NCBI GenBank assembly: GCA_029846755.1
Contig: JARWBI010000008.1
Span: 1 to 64,000, forward strand
Source: Falsirhodobacter flavus
GTDB taxonomy: Bacteria > Pseudomonadota > Alphaproteobacteria > Rhodobacterales > Rhodobacteraceae
Length of the DNA: 64,000 nucleotides
Direction of reading: 5' to 3'
Within the stretch, counting starts at the first letter, position 1; each line of letters opens with the position of its first letter. The translations under genes were made by a program, and so were the position numbers. Below the pieces are notes generated by a model, which saw nothing but the letters and a program-made list of their open reading frames with translations, did not search any database and was not told the origin of the DNA. This document shows positions 35,318 to 43,140 of the stretch, piece by piece.

Positions 35318-35322
35318 TCATT

Positions 35323-35351
35323 AATTTGGAAAAGCCGTAGACGGTTTCAAG
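35323..35351 (-). promoter_or_regulatory. RpoH-like promoter of hsp20
   Basis: On the minus strand CTTGAAA (35351-35345) is a perfect sigma-32 -35 box, followed after about 14 bases by TCCAAATT (35330-35323), close to CCCCATNT. Transcription would start just before the first ROSE stem. Confidence 0.6.
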
Positions 35352-35867
35352 ATCGTCACTCGTTTTTTTAATCAGCATTATCAGATTGTTATAGAATTTT
35401 TAGAACCTACGGTGAAGGAGAGTGGACGTCTAGCACTGACGGAATGCCTTCCTTGTCACAGCGCTGCGGGAGCAAAGCAATTTTGCGGTGCAGCGAATGG
35501 CAGCGGCGTCCCACGATCGACGTTCGGAGCCCATTGCCGTCATTCGTTCGGATCGCGGCTAATGCATGCGCGGCATGATTTCGCCCATACTGCGACCTGT
35601 CATTGGTAGCCGCAGAACGTCTCATCGAGGAACGTGCAGAGCTCACAAGGGGCCCGCCTTACGGGGCGGGTCCGCGGCTTGACCGAGACAAAGACTGTCA
35701 AGGGCGGCGGAGAAGGACCGCCTAGCTGAGGGGGATGGTGGCCGAGGAGGCCGGGGAGCTGGGTGGTGTAGGGCGTCCGTGATCGCGCCTCCGGATGCTC
35801 CCGTCTCTGGCACGATCCGCCCAGAGGGAACATCGCCCGCACCGACTCGACCGAGTGCGGATCCGGC
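35352..35867. other. Intergenic region containing a dispersed repeat
   Basis: No gene was recognised in these 516 bases. A full copy of the dispersed repeat lies at 35488-35575. Confidence 0.5.
35488..35575. repeat. Dispersed intergenic repeat, best copy
   Basis: It reads GTGCAGCGAATGGC, then GTCCCACGATCGACGTTCGG, AGCCCATTGCCGTCATTCG and AATGCATG. Related copies are at 27086, 42603, 51368 and 62582, all outside genes. Confidence 0.65.
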
Positions 35868-36431
35868 TCAACGCAGCATCCGCTCGCAAATCGCCTCGGC
35901 CATCTCTCGCACGATCCCCCGCGCCTTGGGGGCGGGACATCCGGCGACGTCGACAAGCGCGATCATCGCCTCGATCCCCGTCGCGGTGCCAAGGGCCGCG
36001 GCGATGCGGCGGGCCTGTTCAGGGGGCAGCCCCTCGGCATCCAACGCCCTGAGGAAGGCTGCGATGCGTCGCGCACCGCGGCGCGGAATATCCGACGGAG
36101 GCGCCTGCAGGTTCAGGCTCAGATAGGCGCGAAACGCCGCCTCGTTCGCAATGGCCAGGTCGAAGTTGTAAAGGCAGATCGCGACCAGACGGTCGCGCGT
36201 CGTGTCGGCTCCGGCCACGATCTCCTCATATGGGGCCATCTTCACCTCAAGTCCCGCCTCGGCCGCCAGCAACGCAGGGTCCGAGTAGTAGCGGTAGGCC
36301 GAGGCCTTAGAAATCCCGCATTCTCGTGCAGCGCTGGCGATCGTCAGCGGCTCGCCGCGGCCGAGAAGGCGACGGGCGGCCTCCACGAGGGATCGGCGGG
36401 TCCGGGTCTTTTGCTCTTCGCGCTGGCTCAT
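35868..36431 (-). CDS. TetR family transcriptional regulator
   Basis: The 187-residue protein has a TetR_N HTH (TRRSLVEAARRLLGRGEPLT, then ARECGISKASAYRYYSDPAL) and a helical ligand domain. It is divergent from a cupin gene; the 71-base gap holds a 13-base direct repeat likely to be its operator. It probably represses the cupin gene and itself. Confidence 0.87.
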   Translation of the reverse strand: MSQREEQKTRTRRSLVEAARRLLGRGEPLTIASAARECGISKASAYRYYSDPALLAAEAGLEVKMAPYEEIVAGADTTRDRLVAICLYNFDLAIANEAAFRAYLSLNLQAPPSDIPRRGARRIAAFLRALDAEGLPPEQARRIAAALGTATGIEAMIALVDVAGCPAPKARGIVREMAEAICERMLR

Positions 36432-36437
36432 GAGAAC

Positions 36438-36488
36438 TTTGTCTTGCGAGAATCGTTAGCCCGGATCATAAGACTTTTGTCTTGCGAG
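36438..36488. promoter_or_regulatory. 13-bp direct repeats between tetR and the cupin gene
   Basis: TTTGTCTTGCGAG occurs at 36438-36450 and 36476-36488, 38 bases apart, filling the divergent promoter region. The second copy ends 14 bases before the cupin start. Confidence 0.6.
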
Positions 36489-36502
36489 TTACAAGGAGAA
36501 GG

Positions 36503-36964
36503 ATGATGACCGACCGCGCGCGGGTCTATCAGTCAATGGGCATGCTGTTCCGCTTCCACGCCTTTCCAGTCGACACGATGGGCAAGTTCTGCCTCGTCGA
36601 AGCCGTGGTGCCACCGGGACAGGGCGCCCCGCCCAACCACCATGCGGGTGAGACCGAGGCGTTCTACATCCTGTCAGGCGAGGTAACGTTCGAGATCGAG
36701 GGCGTTGCACGGACCGCGGGAGAGGGCAGTTTCGTGTCCGTGCCGGATGGTGCGGTCCACAGCTTCCGCGTCGTGGGGCCGAATCCTGCGCGGATCTTGG
36801 TGCTGAACGCCCCCGGCCACATGCACGAACAGTTCTTCACCCAGACGGGGGAGCCCGTCGCCCCCGAAACCACGCTTCCCGGGCCAATGGACGGGCCGCC
36901 CGATGTTGCCCGCATCCTTGCCGTGGCGGCGGCTTCGGGCATGACGATCCTGCCTCCGGCGTGA
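36503..36964 (+). CDS. Cupin domain protein
   Basis: The 153-residue protein has the two cupin motifs: PPNHHAGETEAFYILSGEV with metal-ligand His/His/Glu, and GSFVSVPDGAVHSFRVVG with the last His. It is a small single-domain cupin, of the quercetin-dioxygenase-like sort, but no substrate can be named. AAGGAGAAGG precedes the ATG at 36503. The divergent TetR gene is its likely regulator. Confidence 0.85.
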   Translation: MMTDRARVYQSMGMLFRFHAFPVDTMGKFCLVEAVVPPGQGAPPNHHAGETEAFYILSGEVTFEIEGVARTAGEGSFVSVPDGAVHSFRVVGPNPARILVLNAPGHMHEQFFTQTGEPVAPETTLPGPMDGPPDVARILAVAAASGMTILPPA

Positions 36965-37061
36965 CGAAGCGGTGGGGTGCGCTTTAGGGCGAAGCAGTCG
37001 TAGTTTCGTAGCACCTGTATCCTCCAGTCTGACGGGATCCCATTCTCGTCGTGCCACGGCA

Positions 37062-37190
37062 TCACACTCCGGCCATGAACCGACCCGGCGGGCGACCCGT
37101 CTGCCGGGCAAAGGCGATGCTGAAGGCGCTGGCGGAGCCGCAGCCGACACAGGCCGCGACCTCGGCTATGGCCGCCGGACGGTCCGCGGT
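37062..37190 (-). pseudogene. C-terminal remnant of an AraC family regulator
   Basis: On the minus strand about 40 codons read PAAIAEVAACVGCGSASAFS, then IAFARQTGRPPGRF and a stop. This is the second HTH of the AraC DNA-binding domain. No N-terminal part is found upstream, so only debris is left. Confidence 0.65.
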
Positions 37191-37230
37191 AGGTCCTGTG
37201 CCATCGCCCGGCCCACTTACGTGAGGACAG

Positions 37231-37473
37231 TCAATCCGCGCCTATACTAACCGAATGGAGCGCCCGTTTGACCTTGTCTCTGACGTCTTCCGGAGAGACA
37301 GGCGTGGCACGCTCCGCCTTACAGGCCCACACCGCCTCGTAAAACTCGCCCGTCAGCGACCATGCCCAGTAATGGGTCAGAAAGATGTTCGCGCTTTCAG
37401 CATCCTGTATCACTGCAGTTTGTCCAGTTTTCGGATGCCGAAAGACTAAATCCTTTGACCATTTGTCGTGCAT
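37231..37473 (-). CDS. DUF982 family protein
   Basis: The 80-residue protein has WSKDLVFRHPKTGQTAVIQD, AESANIFLTHYWAW, FYEAVWACKAERATP and VRDKVKRALHSVSI, the DUF982 layout. It is most like the copy at 38904-39194 (FYEAVWAC is identical), suggesting a local duplication. The start (ATG 37473, with a GTG/ATG choice upstream) is not certain. Confidence 0.72.
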   Translation of the reverse strand: MHDKWSKDLVFRHPKTGQTAVIQDAESANIFLTHYWAWSLTGEFYEAVWACKAERATPVSPEDVRDKVKRALHSVSIGAD

Positions 37474-38298
37474 CACGATCACCGATCAGCTGCATGCGTT
37501 GATCGTATCATAAACGCACCAATGCCGAAACATGGTCGGGATTTTCAGGGCGTGCGCTTTCGTTAATCATATTGGGTGCTTCAACCCAGCATCGATTGAA
37601 TGCTGATGCCGCCGCCCCACATGCCTCGGGGTCTGAGTTGCTGCCAACGGGTGTTTTTGACAAGCCAGCATGCTAAAGACCTCGCCCCTTTTCTTCGAGG
37701 ATCGTCGGCCTAATTATCGCGTCTCGTTGTTTGATGGCCCCACACGACAGCGAGCGTGGCGGACTGCGATCATTGCATCGCTTCCGCCACACCCTTTGGG
37801 GCAGATGGTCGCACGATCCCCTCCGGCCCCGATAATGTGGCTCCCGTCCTTCGTTCAACGGCGGCAGTTGCGCCAAACCCAGTCATCCAGCGTTTCCAGT
37901 TGAGGGCCTTTCAAAGCTCCTGCTTTTCTGCCAGTCGTGCCCTTGGTGCGCCCAATCGGGTCATAAACGCTGCTGAAGATGGATTGGGACGGCTCTGGGA
38001 CAGAGGCCTGTGGACCATCGCCAGCTGCGACGGTCTTTTCCATGTCCGTGGTGATTTTCATACGCGCTCCCCCGTGTTCAACTCTTTGCGCTAGGAGTTG
38101 CAGCGCTCGCAGTCCAGGTCAATTCCATGGGCGCGTCTCAGCGCATCCGGTGCGGAGCCGGAACGTCCTTAGCGTTTGACCGCAAGAGGTGCCTCACTTC
38201 GGTAAGATAACGGACAGCGGAACGCGGGCACTATCTTTCCCCCCGCGCAGGTGCAAGCTGGGCGCTTGCAGGACCGCACTCCCGCAATTGGAGGCACT
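37474..38298. other. Region without a confidently recognised gene
   Basis: Several short frames occur on both strands. Only the one at 37855-38061 on the minus strand has a good ribosome site and is listed separately. Confidence 0.4.
37855..38061 (-). CDS. Possible small protein, possibly truncated
   Basis: The 68-residue frame starts at an ATG with GGGGGAG about 6 bases upstream. The product (MKITTDMEKTVAAGDG, then PIGRTKGTTGRKAGALKG and LETLDDWVWRNCRR) is not recognised. It may be the start of a longer gene that has been frameshifted. Confidence 0.3.
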   Translation of the reverse strand: MKITTDMEKTVAAGDGPQASVPEPSQSIFSSVYDPIGRTKGTTGRKAGALKGPQLETLDDWVWRNCRR

Positions 38299-38532
38299 AT
38301 GGGCGAAAACAGTCATCCTGCGCTTACGGTGGACGGTCAGTTTGCCTATGATTTCTCCTATCTCGAGGTCGCCCTGACAGTGATGAGCCAAGAGATCATG
38401 AAATCCGCCTCATGTCCGGCAGAGATTCGCGTCAAGGACCGCTTGATCGCCGAATTCGAGTTGCCGGAGCATGAAGCGGCAGCCTTTGCGTCCATAGCCT
38501 TTGCCCGCTGCCTGCATGCCTTTGCAAAGTAG
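38299..38532 (+). CDS. Small uncharacterised protein
   Basis: The 77-residue acidic protein (GENSHPALTVDGQFAYDFSY, then PAEIRVKDRLIAEFELPE) is not recognised. GGAGG lies 6 bases before the ATG at 38299, which supports it. It lies among DUF982 genes on the other strand. Confidence 0.5.
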   Translation: MGENSHPALTVDGQFAYDFSYLEVALTVMSQEIMKSASCPAEIRVKDRLIAEFELPEHEAAAFASIAFARCLHAFAK

Positions 38533-38566
38533 GATAGCGACCCTGCGCAACTGCAAAGCCAAGGGC

Positions 38567-38809
38567 TTATGAGGCATCAATCTCTGCTTGTCGCAGTGCG
38601 AAGACGACGGCCGCGCGTGCATTCTCGGGATCGTCGAACTCGTCCAGCACCATCATGCAGGCGCGGGCGGCGGCGAAAAAGCCAAGACCGCGATCCCATT
38701 TCCAGCGGGTCGACAGAAACATCACCGCGCTGCTTGTATCGACCAGCACCACAGAACCCCCTGTCTCGGGATTGGTGAATCGAATGGGGATGGCAAAGGC
38801 GCGATGCAT
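38567..38809 (-). CDS. DUF982 family protein
   Basis: The 80-residue protein has FAIPIRFTNPETGGSVVLVD, SSAVMFLSTRWKW, FFAAARACMMVLDEF and ENARAAVVFALRQAEI, fitting DUF982. The next DUF982 gene lies just upstream on the same strand, so these two form a tandem pair. No clear ribosome site was seen. Confidence 0.72.
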   Translation of the reverse strand: MHRAFAIPIRFTNPETGGSVVLVDTSSAVMFLSTRWKWDRGLGFFAAARACMMVLDEFDDPENARAAVVFALRQAEIDAS

Positions 38810-38903
38810 CGCGTGCGATTACACAATGCTCTGGTGGTTCAGAATACCGATCTTAATGCGCATTTCTGGATTGCAGGGTTTGGGCGCTATTTCGCTCAGC
38901 GGC

Positions 38904-39194
38904 TCAATCGACATCAATTCCAGAAGATCGAAGGGCATTTCTGACCTTTGTTCGGAGATCGCCCGCGCCCAGCGGATTGGTCTTTGCCGCCTCGCAAGCC
39001 CAGACCGCTTCGTAAAACTCCGGGGTCAGTGCCCAGGCCGAATAGGAAACGAACAAGGCATCAGCAGCTTTGGCATTCCCTATGATGGTCATGGCCCCGG
39101 TTTGGGGATGGGGAAACATCAGATCTGCTTCCCACCCATCAGACATTGGGACCGTGGATTGAGTTTCCATGTCCAGCTCACATGCCAGGCGCAT
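38904..39194 (-). CDS. DUF982 family protein
   Basis: The product of about 96 residues has a short N-terminal extension and then DGWEADLMFPHPQTGAMTII, AKAADALFVSYSAW, FYEAVWACEAAKTNP and LRTKVRNALRSSGI. The ATG at 39194 has GAGGAGG at good spacing, so the extension may be real; METQ or MSDG further in are alternatives. It is closest to the copy at 37231. Confidence 0.72.
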   Translation of the reverse strand: MRLACELDMETQSTVPMSDGWEADLMFPHPQTGAMTIIGNAKAADALFVSYSAWALTPEFYEAVWACEAAKTNPLGAGDLRTKVRNALRSSGIDVD

Positions 39195-39252
39195 TCCCCC
39201 GCCTCCTCTTTCTCTATTCTTAGGCAGAAAGTTACACCATGCTCCCGGCTCG

Positions 39253-39669
39253 CTAACTGCTTTCACGTTTGCGCCTGAACCAATCGGCCAACGCTGCCAC
39301 CGGATTGCGCAGCCGATTGCGCTCGATGCGGCACTCGATCAGTTCGCGCTCGAGCTCGAGGATGCGGGCAAAGAGGCCGTAGCGCTCCTGCCGGATGCGA
39401 TCGAAGCCGCTAAGCTGCTCGGCAAGGCGAGCAGTGTTGTCATCCACCCAAGCCAACATGCCCTTCTCGGGGCACCGCGTCTCGAGCTGCCATGGATCCT
39501 TCGGGAGAGGCGGCCACGCGTGAAGCCTATGCCCTCCGCTCGTCACGGCCTCCCGCGCATCGCGCGCAGCTCGGATACTCTGGAGATAGTGGATCGATGC
39601 TTCTCGGGTTTGGCCCTCGATTGGTTTGCCTCCTGGAAGCTTTGGGCTCTGCGGTTTGCTCAAGGGCAT
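39253..39669 (-). CDS. Uncharacterised helical protein
   Basis: The 138-residue protein has a disordered, proline- and lysine-rich start and a charged helical C-terminal half (FDRIRQERYGLFARILELER, ELIECRIERNRLRNP) that looks like a coiled coil. The family is not recognised. It lies 27 bases after the sugar transferase gene on the same strand and may be co-transcribed with it. Confidence 0.5.
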   Translation of the reverse strand: MPLSKPQSPKLPGGKPIEGQTREASIHYLQSIRAARDAREAVTSGGHRLHAWPPLPKDPWQLETRCPEKGMLAWVDDNTARLAEQLSGFDRIRQERYGLFARILELERELIECRIERNRLRNPVAALADWFRRKRESS

Positions 39670-39696
39670 TCTGTTTCCCTTTCATATTGCATCGCC

Positions 39697-40371
39697 TCAG
39701 TGCCCGGTGGCGCGCAAGACGACCGCCATTGTTTTGGTGATCAGGGTCAGGTCGCGAAAGAACGTCAGGGTCTCGACATAGGCGTCGTCGAACTCGGCAC
39801 GCCGGGCAAAGCTGCTGTCGTTGCGCGCCGCGACCTGCCAGGGTCCGGTCAGGCCAAGCCTTACGGCATAATAGGCAAGACCGGGATAACGAGCGGCCTG
39901 CTGCGGCATCATCGGGCGAGGCCCGACAAGGCTCATGTCGCCCCGCAGCACATTCCAGACCTGCGGCAGCTCATCGAGGGAGGTGCGGCGCAGGATGTTT
40001 CCCACCCGTGTCACGCGTGGATCGCTCATCAGCTTTTGTCGAACGTCCCATTCGGCGCGGGCGGCAGGATCGGCAGCGAGGTGATGCGCCAGCGCGTCCT
40101 CGGCATCCGTGACCATGGTCCTGAACTTCCACAGTCGGAACGGCCGGCCTGCGGCTCCGATCCGGATCTGACTGTAAAGCGGTGCGCCGCCATCCATTGT
40201 CACCAGAAACGCGATCAGGGCCATGATCGGCAGCAGGAATGGCAAAGCCAGACCGATCAGACACAAATCGAAAATCCGTTTGAGGCGGCGGCGGTAAAGG
40301 CTCCGCGGGGCCGACGTGGCGGGCCAACTCGCAGTGCTGGGCTCCGCAGTGTTTAAAGAAGATCCGTCCAT
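39697..40371 (-). CDS. Sugar transferase of the polyprenol phosphate-sugar type (exopolysaccharide)
   Basis: The 224-residue protein has a start helix after RRLKRIFD ([20 protein letters not shown]), then the bacterial sugar transferase motifs [30 protein letters not shown] and [16 protein letters not shown], with Asp/Glu pair DEL. It would put the first sugar phosphate on a lipid carrier at the inner membrane face. The ATG at 40371 is used because upstream extension has no similarity. It lies next to a VPLPA-CTERM gene; exosortase substrates often occur near exopolysaccharide genes. Confidence 0.87.
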   Translation of the reverse strand: MDGSSLNTAEPSTASWPATSAPRSLYRRRLKRIFDLCLIGLALPFLLPIMALIAFLVTMDGGAPLYSQIRIGAAGRPFRLWKFRTMVTDAEDALAHHLAADPAARAEWDVRQKLMSDPRVTRVGNILRRTSLDELPQVWNVLRGDMSLVGPRPMMPQQAARYPGLAYYAVRLGLTGPWQVAARNDSSFARRAEFDDAYVETLTFFRDLTLITKTMAVVLRATGH

Positions 40372-40435
40372 CTCCAGGCGTCCCCAATTGGTAACGTGAC
40401 CGAACAGGGCTGTTGCCCTGTCCGGTCGATCGATG

Positions 40436-40843
40436 TCAGGCAGAGGCCCCGACATCCGCGCCGCGGCGACGGCGGAGCATCTTTCCGGCCCCAAGCAGGG
40501 ACAGGCCGCCGGCCAGCAGGAAGCCTGCCGCCGGGAGGGGAACCGGTGCGGGGGGCGGCACTTCGGCCACGAAGTTGTAGGTGAGCTGGACGGGGCTCAC
40601 GACACCGTCCGTCAGCAGCAGCGAGAAGTTCTGCGATAAGGTGACTTCGTTTTGCGTTGTGCGATAAGAACGATAGCTTGAGTGTGCGGTGGGCGTCGCA
40701 GCTCCGCCTCCAACGAAGAACCCGCCAGCATCGGGGGCTACTGGCGGGTCATAGTAGAGACTAAGCGCCGAACAGCACAACCTTAGGTTTTGTTCCCAGC
40801 TTTCGGCATTGGTATCTGGCGGGCCTGCCAACTGAAAGTCCAT
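40436..40843 (-). CDS. VPLPA-CTERM sorting domain protein, probably frameshifted at the N terminus
   Basis: The 135-residue frame ends in PPAPVPLPAAGFLLAGGLSL plus LRRRRG: VPLPA motif, one membrane helix, basic tail. It lacks a signal peptide. Upstream on the minus strand a different frame has MNLCSLKTFVIAGMAGTA at about 40938, which reads like a signal peptide start, and the two frames meet near 40843-40850. A one-base change there would join them. The protein would be an exported, exosortase-processed surface protein if repaired. Confidence 0.65.
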   Translation of the reverse strand: MDFQLAGPPDTNAESWEQNLRLCCSALSLYYDPPVAPDAGGFFVGGGAATPTAHSSYRSYRTTQNEVTLSQNFSLLLTDGVVSPVQLTYNFVAEVPPPAPVPLPAAGFLLAGGLSLLGAGKMLRRRRGADVGASA

Positions 40844-41117
40844 GGCTTTCTACACGCACCAACGCTGCTCGACGCACTTCGCGACGCCGTCCCCGCCATT
40901 CCTGCGATCACGAACGTTTTCAGACTGCACAAATTCATTAAGATGATGCGCACGAGAGGAGGCTGGAAATGGAAAGGTCGTCTCAGCGAAACACGGTTGG
41001 GCTTTGGCTTCGATTGCTCTAGCTTTGCCCCATTCATGACATGACACCCACGTCATTCGTGAAGTGGCGGGGCGCTCTCTGCAAAGACCCCCGCCACACA
41101 TTCGCGCTCTGTTGACG

Positions 41118-41429
41118 TCAGATCTCGAGATCGGTGGTCGGGCGTCCGGCCGCGACAGCCTCCTTGAACCACCGCGGCTGCCGACCCCGCCCCGACCATG
41201 TGTCCGACGGGTTTTCTGGGTTTGCGTATTTGGCCGCAGGGGCCGGTTTCCGAGCGCCCTCGCTTTCTTCCAAAAGATCGGCCAGACGGTAGCCGTGTTC
41301 TTTTGCAGCCGCTTGCAGCACCTGAAGCGCCTCAGCCTTGCGGCGCTTCTCGAACGTCTCGATGGCTTTGCCGATGTCTTTCTGCAGGGTCTTCAATTCG
41401 TTCAGTGAAAGGGCGTTCAGGTCTGTCAT
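41118..41429 (-). CDS. H-NS family DNA-binding protein (HvrA-like)
   Basis: The 103-residue protein has an N-terminal coiled coil (LNALSLNELKTLQKDIGKAI, KRRKAEALQVLQAAAKEHG) and the C-terminal H-NS motif YANPENPSDTWSGRGRQPRW, which inserts into the AT-rich minor groove. This is the short alphaproteobacterial form. On a plasmid it would silence or shape transcription of acquired genes, many of which are in this window. Confidence 0.92.
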   Translation of the reverse strand: MTDLNALSLNELKTLQKDIGKAIETFEKRRKAEALQVLQAAAKEHGYRLADLLEESEGARKPAPAAKYANPENPSDTWSGRGRQPRWFKEAVAAGRPTTDLEI

Positions 41430-41648
41430 TTGTCTTCCTAGAGAGTGCAGCCGAAATGGCGGATCAATCAGGTAGTGTTGATGCTTCTACAGGTCATTAG
41501 CCACCTGTCTTTTTCTTCATGTCTGCATTGTGAAGATGGGTGCGGCATCATTAGTTGAGCGGAGCAACACTATTAAGTCTTGCCGCTGCTTGCTTTGTTC
41601 GAGCGCCAAAGGTATTCCCTGCCGCCGAGCAAGATCGACACGCCTTTC

Positions 41649-42593
41649 ATGAATGCACTGACACAGCTGTCCCTGCCGATCGGGGATCGGCTTTTCCAAT
41701 CCGAATTGATTGCGGGTTTTGAATGTGGGCTGGTCCATGGCGGTCGGCACGATTTGCTTTGCACCACCCGGCATCTGCCGGGGGACCGGATGGAGGAGCA
41801 TCTGCGGATCGCGCGCGAGCATGGTCTTCTGACGATCCGTGACGGGCTGGTTCCGGGACATAACGCGGTCGAGCGGCTGAAGGCAGCCCATCACGCGGGC
41901 GTTCAGGCCATCTGGGATCTTTCCCACTACCACCGAAATCAGGATCCGGCCCGCTGTGCCCGCATCGTCGCCGAGGCCGCCCTCGCCATCGCCGTCAAGG
42001 AGCGGCTCTGGCTCTGCCCGGTGAACGAGCCTGCGCTTTATCCCCTCATCGCGGGCATGCCCGAGCATGAGGCGGTGGAGATGGCCATCACCATGGCGCG
42101 GGTGGCGCGCGACCATCACCCGGATGTCGGCATTCTGAGCAACGATCCGATCACCGGCATCGGCGAGCGGCAGTTCGCAGCAACGGATGCGATCGTATCG
42201 GCAATCGATGTGGATGTGGTCGGGGTCAATTACTACCCGCACACCGCGCGGACGACGCTGTCAAAGGTCCTGATCAAGACCTGGCGCCGCTATGGCAAGC
42301 CGGTCATGGTGTCCGAGACAAGCTGGCACGACGGCCATCCGGTGCATCACCGCCGATATCCGGGGTTCAACAAGGGCCACTGGCTGGAGCATGTGCTGGA
42401 GGAAGTTGAGATTGCCAAAGCGCGCGGGGTCAAGATCGCGGGGGTGTGCTGGTATCCGATCATCGACTGCCCGCCCTGGCATGCGCCGCGCTCGCGCACC
42501 CGGTGGAGCCACGGGCTCATCCGGAGTGATCTGACGGTGGATCCTGCGCTGTCAGGTGCGTTTCGAAGCTTCGAGAAACACATTGCGGCATGA
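41649..42593 (+). CDS. Glycoside-hydrolase-like TIM-barrel protein (GH1-like)
   Basis: The product of about 314 residues contains FECGLVHGGRHDLL, VPGHNAVERLKAAHHAGVQA, LCPVNEPALYPLIAGMPEH and VMVSETSWHDGHP. The NEP and the later SETS carry the two Glu expected of a retaining clan-A glycosidase. It belongs with uncharacterised family members often found near glycosyltransferases or stress loci. The ATG at 41649 is used; an upstream TTG at 41580 has no ribosome site. The last 110 bases have a decayed second copy at 62424. Confidence 0.65.
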   Translation: MNALTQLSLPIGDRLFQSELIAGFECGLVHGGRHDLLCTTRHLPGDRMEEHLRIAREHGLLTIRDGLVPGHNAVERLKAAHHAGVQAIWDLSHYHRNQDPARCARIVAEAALAIAVKERLWLCPVNEPALYPLIAGMPEHEAVEMAITMARVARDHHPDVGILSNDPITGIGERQFAATDAIVSAIDVDVVGVNYYPHTARTTLSKVLIKTWRRYGKPVMVSETSWHDGHPVHHRRYPGFNKGHWLEHVLEEVEIAKARGVKIAGVCWYPIIDCPPWHAPRSRTRWSHGLIRSDLTVDPALSGAFRSFEKHIAA

Positions 42594-42602
42594 TTGCTGC
42601 CT

Positions 42603-42660
42603 TGCAGCGACTGTCGGGATTGTCCCATGATCGACGCTCGAGAGCCCAGAGCGGACATTC
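42603..42660. repeat. Dispersed intergenic repeat, copy
   Basis: It reads TTGCAGCGACTGTCGGG, TTGTCCCATGATCGACGCTC and GAGCCCAGAGCGGACATTC, following the GH1-like gene, and is related to copies at 35488 and 51368. Confidence 0.6.
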
Positions 42661-42726
42661 GTGCACGTGGTTGGTTGGATCGAAACCGAAGCTGTCGCGT
42701 TCCTCCACGAATGCGATGGAGCTTTC

Positions 42727-43140
42727 ATGTCAAACGACCTTACCCCCTTTGCACTGATTGCCGACGATGACGCTCTGATCCGGATGGACGTGGCGCATAT
42801 TCTTGAGGATGGGGGCTATCGCGTCCATGAAGCGGCTAACGTCGAGGAAGCCTTGTCGATCCTTGGGCGGGCGGGCGAAAGCATCCAGCTACTGTTCACC
42901 GATGTGCAAATGCCCCCGAGTGAACGCAACGGCTTCGAGCTGGCTCGGCAATGTGCGAAGGACTGGCCGCACATCAAAATACTGGTCGCATCAGGTCAGG
43001 CAAAACCTTCCCCCGGTGACATGCCGGATGGAGCGGTGTTCATCGGCAAACCGTTCAGCGCGGAAGTAGTCTATGAACGGTTAGAAGAGCTTTTGCCTGA
43101 CGGCGAAAAGCCCGAACCGCTCAAGCGTCGGGTGCGGTAG
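42727..43140 (+). CDS. Single-domain response regulator (REC)
   Basis: The 137-residue receiver has the acidic triad ALIADDDALI, phosphoacceptor Asp59 in LLFTDVQMP, SGQ at the Ser/Thr position and Lys in VFIGKPFSAE. There is no output domain. Its last 20 bases overlap the end of the LOV kinase gene on the other strand, so it is likely to be the partner of that kinase. The ATG at 42727 (MSNDLTPF) is preferred over an upstream in-frame GTG at 42661. Confidence 0.85.
   Translation: MSNDLTPFALIADDDALIRMDVAHILEDGGYRVHEAANVEEALSILGRAGESIQLLFTDVQMPPSERNGFELARQCAKDWPHIKILVASGQAKPSPGDMPDGAVFIGKPFSAEVVYERLEELLPDGEKPEPLKRRVR

Noticed and set aside
39169-40356. Long plus-strand frame opposite the sugar transferase
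   Set aside because: The minus strand encodes a full sugar transferase; the plus-strand product resembles nothing.
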